From JAVBWO01 sp036677375 (lineage in GTDB: Bacteria; Bacillota; Dehalobacteriia; UBA4068; UBA4997), in the NCBI GenBank assembly GCA_036677375.1, contig JAVBWO010000028.1:1-64000 (forward strand): a DNA stretch of 64,000 nt, read 5' to 3'. Under the pieces are notes generated by a model, which saw only the letters and a list, made by a program, of their open reading frames with translations, did not search any database and was not told the DNA's origin. Numbering within the stretch: the stretch's first letter is position 1; the number at the start of each line of letters is the position of its first letter. A program made the position numbers and the translations under genes. Positions 7,926-16,200 of this stretch are shown one piece after another.

Positions 7926-9233
7926 ATGAAAGCGCAAAAAGTAACCCAACGGTTATCTCTGTTGTTGATCCTCACCATAGTGTTAAGCCTGATATATGTC
8001 AATATCTCAGGCATTGCCCTGGCTCAATCGCCAGCCGACGCAAAACCGATCACCGTGTGCGTATCTATGGAAAAATTCACTTTAGGTCAGGGATACATCA
8101 TCGAGCCGATCCTGGTGCAGATGCAGGAAAACACCCGGGCATCTACGGTCATTACGGATCTTTTAAAAGCAAAATATCCTAATATGTCACAACCCTGGCG
8201 GATGACTGGAAGTTTGGAAGATGCCTTTTACTTGAGTTCCGTTTATGACCCGGATCATGGCACGCCAATCATACCCTCTTACATATTAGCCAAAACACCG
8301 CTCGATCTTAGCGGTGGCACTGAGGACTGGCTGGGCGAATTCGATTATTGCACCACCAGTGGTTGGATGTATTCCGTCAATGGAAAATTTCCTAATATAG
8401 GAGCAGCAGACTGGCAAATGAAAGCCGGCGAAGTCATGCGTTGGCAATTTACCCTTTACGGCTACGGCTCTGATTTGGGCGCTGATAATTCGGAATGGGG
8501 TGCCGAAGATATTACCAACGTGGGGAATAAGGATGCCCTGACATGGGCTATTGCAACTTGTAATGCCGCGTATGACAAAGTGCTGCTGACCGCAAACGAC
8601 AACTACAAGAAGGCTATGGCAGTTCTAAAAGACATGGAGGCAAGCCAGGATAAAGTGGATACGGCTCTCGCCGCGCTGAAGACAAACGGTCCCCGCTTTT
8701 TTGATGTGCCGAAGGGCGCTTGGTATCAGGATGCGGTGGATTATGTGATCAAGGAACAATTATTCAAGGGTACTTCAGCCACCACATTTTCACCTGAAGA
8801 CACCTTAACCAGGAGCATGGTAATCACCGTACTTTACCGTCTGTCCGGCGAGCCGGCTGTCACATCCGTCGAAACAGGCTTCTCTGATGTGAATATCAAT
8901 GATTGGTATGGTGCGGCGGCAGCCTGGATGACAGACAAAAATCTGACTGCCGAGCTCTGTTCCGATGGCATGTTGAAGCCGGAACAGACCATAACCCGGG
9001 AACAACTGGCAGGTTTGTTTTTCCGTTACGCCAAACTGATCGATCCGCAACTTACGGCTCCCAACAAACTCTCCGAATTTGTTGACAGTGCGGCGGTCTC
9101 TCCAAGATACCGGGATGCTGTGGCCTGGGCTGTGGATAAAGGAATTCTGCAAGGAACCGAAGCGAACGCATTGCTCCCAGGCAAAGCTTTAACCAGATCT
9201 CAGTTTGCAGCCATGCTGATGCGGTTTTGCTAG
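7926..9233 (+). CDS. secreted DUF4430 (transcobalamin-like) protein with SLH anchor
   Basis: A 435-residue exported surface protein. The signal peptide covers residues 1-34 (ends ALAQS). Residues about 55-190 show the DUF4430 pattern, with TVITDLL near the start and GWMYSVNGKFPN then MRWQFTLYG at the end; this family is described as like the C-terminal beta domain of transcobalamin. A helical spacer at 195-250 follows. Three SLH repeats fill 257-435 (FFDVPKGAWYQDAV, FSDVNINDWYGAA, YRDAVAWAVDKGIL) and should hold the protein on the cell-wall polymer. The ribosome site AAGGAG lies before the ATG. Placed just after two cobalamin riboswitches, it is a candidate corrinoid-binding surface protein; binding itself is inferred. 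Confidence 0.88.
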   Translation: MKAQKVTQRLSLLLILTIVLSLIYVNISGIALAQSPADAKPITVCVSMEKFTLGQGYIIEPILVQMQENTRASTVITDLLKAKYPNMSQPWRMTGSLEDAFYLSSVYDPDHGTPIIPSYILAKTPLDLSGGTEDWLGEFDYCTTSGWMYSVNGKFPNIGAADWQMKAGEVMRWQFTLYGYGSDLGADNSEWGAEDITNVGNKDALTWAIATCNAAYDKVLLTANDNYKKAMAVLKDMEASQDKVDTALAALKTNGPRFFDVPKGAWYQDAVDYVIKEQLFKGTSATTFSPEDTLTRSMVITVLYRLSGEPAVTSVETGFSDVNINDWYGAAAAWMTDKNLTAELCSDGMLKPEQTITREQLAGLFFRYAKLIDPQLTAPNKLSEFVDSAAVSPRYRDAVAWAVDKGILQGTEANALLPGKALTRSQFAAMLMRFC

Positions 9234-9308
9234 TAAAAGGCATTATTTGAAAGAACAACAACCTCAGCGGCGCACCCGTATATCTTAAAGGAAAGAAGTG
9301 TTAAAGGA

Positions 9309-9938
9309 ATGGGTTTTTCATTAAAAGAAGTGCTCCACGTCGTAGGACAGACGTTATTGATGCCAAGTATGGTCGTGCTGATCGCGTTTATCGTGATCGC
9401 CGTATGGGAAACCGGAAGCATAATTGTAGAATTTTTTGCCGAGCGGCGCAAAATGAAATCAGATGTCCCGGCACTTTTAAAACACATCCATACCTGTGGC
9501 AGGGAGAATATCGGCAACATCATTGACGCAAGCCCGTTGCTCTACCGCCAAAAAAAAGCGCTGCACAACCTTCTGGAAGCCAATGATATGCCAAAAGCAT
9601 CTTTGATGGCACTGGCACAACGTCTCCTCGCTATCGAGGAAGATTATTATGAACGCAATACGGCTATCACCGATCTGGTGGTAAAGCTGGGTCCGATGTT
9701 TGGCCTGCTTGGAACACTGATTCCCTTAGGTCCGGGGATTGTTGCGCTAGGGCAGGGAGATACGGTGACGCTGTCGCAATCCCTGGCCGTTGCTTTTGAC
9801 ACAACAATCGCAGGCCTGATCAGCGCCGGCGTCTGCTTTGTCGTCTCCAACATTCGAAAACGCTGGTATGAAGAGTACATGATGAATATAGAAACCATGA
9901 TGGACTGCATTTTAGAGGAGGTCGCGCCAAGTGATTAG
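9309..9938 (+). CDS. MotA/TolQ/ExbB-family proton channel protein
   Basis: A 209-residue inner-membrane protein. Helices are visible at about residues 18-38, 118-145 and 155-180, with the family core LGPMFGLLGTLIPLGPGI and the later AFDTTIAGLISAG, where the Thr residues line the proton path in ExbB/TolQ. A cytoplasmic region rich in charged residues lies between the first and second helix, as in ExbB. In known systems five such subunits surround an ExbD-type dimer and pass proton-motive force to a partner protein. The next gene (DUF2149) overlaps it by eight bases and is the likely ExbD-like partner. Regulated together with the cobalamin-type surface proteins. Confidence 0.9.
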   Translation: MGFSLKEVLHVVGQTLLMPSMVVLIAFIVIAVWETGSIIVEFFAERRKMKSDVPALLKHIHTCGRENIGNIIDASPLLYRQKKALHNLLEANDMPKASLMALAQRLLAIEEDYYERNTAITDLVVKLGPMFGLLGTLIPLGPGIVALGQGDTVTLSQSLAVAFDTTIAGLISAGVCFVVSNIRKRWYEEYMMNIETMMDCILEEVAPSD

Positions 9939-10230
9939 GAACACAAACTTAAGAGGCAGACGCAAAACCAAGCAGGGGGTCAGCCCCATGGACGGCGTAG
10001 CCAACCTGGCAGACATTATGTTGGTATTTGCCTGCGGACTAATGATTGCTCTTATTCTTCATTGGGATGTCCACTTACCAACAGTTGATATCGTTTCAAA
10101 AGACCAGTTGCTAGAGGTTCATGATATGGATGATTTGATCAAAAGCACCGGAATTTCAACGAATTACCAATCGAAAGGCATGGTATATGAGGATACAAAG
10201 ACAAAAAAGCTGTATATTATATCGCCATAA
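9931..10230 (+). CDS. DUF2149 protein, likely ExbD-like partner
   Basis: A 99-residue protein with one membrane helix at about 28-46, preceded by a basic N terminus and the phrase DGVANLADIMLVFACGL. ExbD proteins share this design: short cytoplasmic tail, one helix with an essential Asp, then an outside domain. The Asp in NLADIML sits where the ExbD Asp is expected, and the remaining 50 residues would lie outside. DUF2149 genes are known to travel with MotA/ExbB-type genes near cobalt or cobalamin functions. The reading frame overlaps the preceding gene, which implies coupled translation and a joint complex. Confidence 0.8.
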   Translation: MIRNTNLRGRRKTKQGVSPMDGVANLADIMLVFACGLMIALILHWDVHLPTVDIVSKDQLLEVHDMDDLIKSTGISTNYQSKGMVYEDTKTKKLYIISP

Positions 10231-10280
10231 TTTTAATTTATTCTTGAAATCATGGCAAGAAATCAAAGGGGGAGTAAATT

Positions 10281-13200
10281 GTGAAAAAAGTAAATAAATT
10301 TCTTAGCTGCATCGTCTGTACGGCTCTCTTGTTTTCACAGATGAGCCCGGCGGTATACGCGCTAAACGAACCGAGTATCACGCAGGAATACGAAACCGGC
10401 TATGACATAGAGTCTTCCGGTACCGGCAGCAACGAAGAAGTCTCCGGTAATACAACTGTCTCCAGCGAGAAAATTGTCTCCGATGACGGAACTACCTCCG
10501 ATGACGGAACTGCCTCCGATGACGGAACTGCCTCCGATGACGGAACTGCCTCCGATGACGGAACTACCTCCGATGACGGAACTACCTCCGATGACGGAAC
10601 TGCCTCCGATGACGGGACTTCCTCCGATGACGGGACTTCCTCCGATGACGGAACGGTTGCCAACCCAGAAACGCCAACTGCTGATAAGCTTGTACAGGCC
10701 ATGATCGACGCCTTGCCCGATCCCGAGACAGTATCCGAAGACGACGACGCTTTGCTGGGCCAATGTTTGGTTATTTTGGCCGCTTACGCTGCCCTCACCC
10801 AAGAAGAGCAGGCACTGGTAGATACCAGCCGCCTCGACCAGATTATGACCATCTTAGTTCCCGTACCGATAACACTGATGGACCAAGCAGCGCTTTGGCA
10901 AGGCAGCGGCACATCGGAAGATCCCTTCCAGATCAGCGATGCGGCCGGCCTGTCTGCACTGGTCACATCCCTGAACGAAAGCGGCGATGAAATTAACGGG
11001 TATAGCGCTATTTATTTCAAACTGACAGACAATATCACCTTGTCCTCAACCTGGATGCCTATCGGTACAGCAACCAACCCTTTCAAAGGAACCTTTGACG
11101 GCAACGGCCAGACAATCAGCGGACTTGTCATCGGCAGCGTACAAACGTCGGCGGAAGGTGATTATCAAGGGTTGTTCGGCTACAGCACCGGCACCATCCA
11201 AAACCTGACCGTTACGGGTAACATTTACAGCGCAGGCAATTATGTGGGTGGTATTGTGGGCTATACCACAGGTACGGTAGCCAACTGTACTTTTGGCAGT
11301 GAAGGGATGGCGTCTACGGTCAAAGGGCAAGAATATGTGGGCGGTATCGCGGGCTATTCCACCGCCCAAACCAACTCCAATCAAACCAACTATGGCGCTA
11401 TCAGCGGAGAACAATATGTAGGCGGTATCATTGGCCAATGTGCCGGTCACTTTGGCCCTTATTACAAAGATAACAATAACTATGCCGTCACAAACTACGG
11501 CGCAGTCAGCGGCGGCAGTGATATAGGCGGCGTTTTAGGTTGCTTGAGCGGTTCTTCTTCAAGGTTATATTGCTCCGCGAACGGCAGCATTACGAATTAC
11601 GGCGCCATAACCGGGACCATAGAAAACACAGGGGGTATCATCGGCTATTTGGAAGGATATCTCCGCGGCGCCAGCAGCAGTACTAACTACAAATTCGACG
11701 GTACTGTCAAAAACAGCGGGAAAATAACCGGTACCGCATCTGTAGGAGGCATCATCGGGAAATCCGCATCCGATGTATCTAATGGGAGCTATTTCGGTAC
11801 CAATGCCGCTTTGATTAATGATATAACGGGACTGAACGGGGATGAAGCCGGCGTCAGCGGTACGGAGTATGTAGGCGGTATCATCGGCTATTGCGGCGGC
11901 TCCCTTGTTCCTTATTATCAATACGAAAACAGCAGCGCAGTTCAAGCAACCGGCAATTACGCAGGCGGCATTGCCGGTTATATGCTGGGAGATATCAGCG
12001 GCGGCAGCTACAAAACTCTTAACACCGGCAATATAACCGGCGCAAGCTATATAGGCGGTATTGCAGGCTATATCCAGTCCACCCTCTCTGTCGGCTCCGG
12101 CATCATGGAAAATTCCGGCGTAATTACCGGCACAGGCGATAACGTGGGCGGCATCGCCGGTCAGGTGGACGGCTACATAAGATTGAGCGGCAGCGGTTCT
12201 ATGACAAACAACGGCACAGTTACCGCCGCCGGCAGTAATGCAGGAGGGATCACCGGTTCGGCCGGGTCTTATATCCAGAACAACGGTGCCGGAACCATCC
12301 AAAACAACGGCGACGTAAGCGGTACGGCCAATATCGGCGGCATCGCCGGGCTAGGAAAAGGAAATGTGCAGGTAACCGGTGCCGGCCTTTTGCAAAACAC
12401 CGGCGCCATCACCGCTACCGGCAATAATGCAGGCGGTATGATCGGTCAGCTTGCCGGTATAGGCCTGATTGTTGACAAAATTTGTGTAAGCGACGGAACG
12501 GTAAGCGGAGCAAGCAATGTGGGCGGCATCGTCGGCTTTGTCAGCGGCAACGCAACTATCAGCCACAGCTTTAATAACATACAGCCAGTGGCGACCGGCG
12601 CAGGCGGCGTTCTAGGCGCCTTAGCGGGGGGCATTGCCGAAGACACGGAAGGAAGCGCCAATACGCTTACAGTTGCCGGCTGTTATTCTTATGTGGTAAA
12701 GGATTCGGCAGTCGTGGAGCTGCCGCTGGCGGGCGACACGGACGCCGCGGTGACAGACAGCTATTATCTGGTAGCCGATACTTACAGTGGAACCGATAAC
12801 GCGGCCAAAACAGCGGAGGATTTCCGTTACGGCGCCCTTGCTTATACTATGGACAAGGGTGGCGCGGAAGCCCGCGACAATGTCTGGGGTCAAAAATTAG
12901 GCACAGATGCCGTACCGGTATTTCTCAGTACCGAACACCCAGCGGTTTATAAGATCGGCGTCACCCAGAATGCGTCCGACGGCATCAGTGTGAAGCCTGT
13001 GGCACCGGATGACGCAGCGTGGAAGGTATATGACGTCCTTACCTATGTGAACAAGGGTACGGTCGTACCGCTCAAGGCTACCGGTCTGGCAGAAGCTGAC
13101 GAGCTGGTATTCCGCCCCATCGATACGGTTTATGAGGATAACGCCGAGGGGGCGCTTCACGGCAGCTATACCCTTATCGTCAACACCCAGGATATCACCG

Positions 13201-16200
13201 TCACCTATGCCAAAGAAGTCAAAGTGGCGGCAGATAATGCCTGGTACGGAACAGGCGAGGCCAATAGCTTCGTGGTTTCCACAGAAGCGGATCTGGTGGG
13301 TTTAAAAGAACTGGTCAATAACGACGGTGTCGATTTTAGCGAAAAAACGGTAACTCTCGGCGCGGATATCACTCTCACGGCCAGCTATTGGACACCGATT
13401 GGCACACAAGAGCATCCCTTCAGCGGCACCTTTGCGGCAGGCCAAAATGGAGACAATTATTTTAAAATCACCGGCTTTGCTGTTGAGGTCTCCGCTAATA
13501 ATCAAGGACTTTTTGGTTGTCTGAAGGATGCCAAGGTCCAAAATCTTTCCGTCAGCGGTTTCAACATCGGCGGTAGTAAACTGGGAGGCATCGCCGGCAT
13601 CGCCGTAGACAGTGTTTTTGACAACTGCCGTAACGGTGTCGCCTTGACCGGTACGGACAATGTGGGAGGCATCGTCGGTAATACCTCCGGTTGTACTTTC
13701 TCAAATTGCGCTAATCATGCCGCCGTTACAGGAAACGGCAGCAGTACAGGAGGTATCGCGGGCACTGCCACCGATCGCAGCTTGACCTCTTGCATCAACT
13801 ACGCCGCTGTCAATGGGAAAGACAATGTAGGCGGTATCGTCGGAAGCGTCTCCGGGAGCACTTTTGAAAGCTGCGGCAACCACGGTGCCGTGACCGGCAG
13901 CGGTAGCGGTACAGGCGGTATGGCAGGCACGGCTGGCAACGGTCATTTTACCTCCTGCACCAACCATGCCGCCGTTAACGGTAAGGACAATGTAGGAGGT
14001 ACCGTGGGCAATGCCTCCGGCGGCACTTTTGAAAGCTGCAGTAACAATGCCACGGTCACCGGCAGTGGCAGTAATACAGGAGGAATCACGGGAGAAGGCG
14101 GCGGCGGCATTTTTACCAATTGCGTTAACGCCAGCACGGTAAGCGGTGCGGACAACGTGGGCGGCGTCATCGGCAACGGAGCGACGGCCGCGACCTTAAG
14201 CGACTGCTATAACCAAACTGCCGGCACGGTAACGGGCGCCGGCAGTTATACAGGGGGTGTGGCCGGCAGTTTAACAGGCGCCGCCACGCTGACTGATTGC
14301 TATAACGCAGGCACTGTAACAGGCAATACGGGCACGGGCGGCGTTGCCGGTTATGCCAAGGCCGGCTCCCTCGCCAATATGCCCATTTTCCTGCGCTGCT
14401 ATAATAAAACCGGCGCTTCTGTCATGGGGAGCGGCAACTATACCGGCGGCGTTGCGGGGCAGATCAGTAATTATTCCCGCCTGACCGATTGCTATAACGC
14501 CGGTTCGGCAACCGGCAGCGATTATACCGGCGGCGTTGCCGGTACGCTGGGTACTTATGCGGAGTTGACCAACTGCTATAACGCCGGTTCGGTAATAGGC
14601 GGCAACAATAGCGGCGGCGTGGCTGGCACACTGGGGGCTTCCGCTCAGCCGGTGAATTGCTACAATGACGTGACCGGCACGGTCACGGGCAGCGGCACTT
14701 ATACCGGCGGCGTTTTCGGTACTTTGAATAAGGTTGTTTCTGAAGTGAGCGGTCTTTATAATGCGGGCGCAGTGACAGGCAGCGGCACTTATACCGGCGG
14801 CGTCTTTGGCTGTGTGGCGGCAGGCTCCAATGATTATATTTCCCTTTGTTACAATGGTATGACCGGCACCGTCTCAAGCAGCGGCGGTTATGCGGCGGGT
14901 GTGGCCGGCTATGTAATGGGTTCCTGGAACTACATGTCCGGCGCATCGGAAAGCCATCTGAACCGTTGCTATAATCTGGGCAATGTGACCGGTACGGGAG
15001 AAGATACCTATGCCGCAGGTATCAGCGGCAGTAACTACTATGTTTACGCTTATGTGGCGGATTGCTTCAATTACGGCGCGGTGACCGCCGCGGACGCAGC
15101 CCATGTAGCCGCAATCAGTGCGGCGGGATACCACTACAATAACAACAATTATTATCTGGGGGGTTCGCTTTCGGCAACGGTAGACGGTCTTCCTGTTTTG
15201 GTGGAACAGCCTCTAGACGCCCAATATACCATAAAGAAATCGGCGGCGGAGTTTGCAAACGGTACGACAGCCTACCTCTTGGATAAGGGCGGTGCGGATG
15301 ACCGCACGGAAAACTGGGGCCAGGGGGACAGTTTTCCCGTGCCGGCGGATAGCGCTCATCCCGCCTTATACAAATTGAGTATCACCATGACGGGTCCGGC
15401 CGACGGTTTTATCGCGTCGGCAACGGAAGGACAGCCGCTCCCCACCGTCAACGGCATAAAGTGGGGCGAGTCGGCGGTACCGGCAGATGGGGTCTTGCTG
15501 GCTTATTCGGCACAAGGCGTTTTGACCACCTTATCTTATACGCTTAAGGACGGCTATCTTTTAGACCAAGTGACGGCCACGGCGCAATCCGGTACAGGCT
15601 GCGGCGGCAGCTTGAATGAATCCGCCAAAACTTTCAGCTTTACCATGCCGGAGGGGCAGGATGCGGCGGTAACCGCCACCTTTACCCCAATACCAACCGA
15701 TCCGGATGCAACTTTCACCGTCACCTTTGACGCCAAAGGCGGCACCTGGCCGGATGGCAGCACCACACAATCCCAAGCGGTACGGGCGGGCAAACGGGCA
15801 TCGGCGCCGGAGGTGCCAAGCTATGACGGCGGATTGCTGACCTCGTTGACCTTTACCGGCTGGTATACAGATCAAAACTGTACTGTACCCTATAACTTCA
15901 CCGCTACGGTCAAAAGCGACATGACGCTTTATGCCGGCTGGCAGCAAGCAGACAGATATCAAGTCACTTTTGACGCGGGAGATGGCAGCTTCCCCGGCGG
16001 CAAGACCCAAACAATGATCGTAAACAGCGGCGACCTGGTGACAGAACCAACCGCCCCCACCCGCAGCGGACACAATTTCCGAGGCTGGTATACCGACCAG
16101 GAATGTTTGCGGCTTTATGATTTTAGCATGCCGGTAACCGGCAACCTGACCCTTTACGCCGGCTGGGCGGCGGAAGGCACCTGCGTAGTGATTTTTGACG

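Noticed and set aside
7926..9233. Possibility that the DUF4430-SLH protein is only a general S-layer protein
   Set aside because: The DUF4430 pattern and direct position after two cobalamin riboswitches favour a corrinoid-linked role, though not proven.
10362..10802. Opposite-strand frame with repeated SSVIGG units
   Set aside because: It only reflects the 18-bp repeat of the giant surface protein read from the other strand.
11565..12302. Long opposite-strand frames within the giant GLUG gene
   Set aside because: They arise from the GC-rich repetitive code of the GLUG repeats, with no starts or domains of their own.
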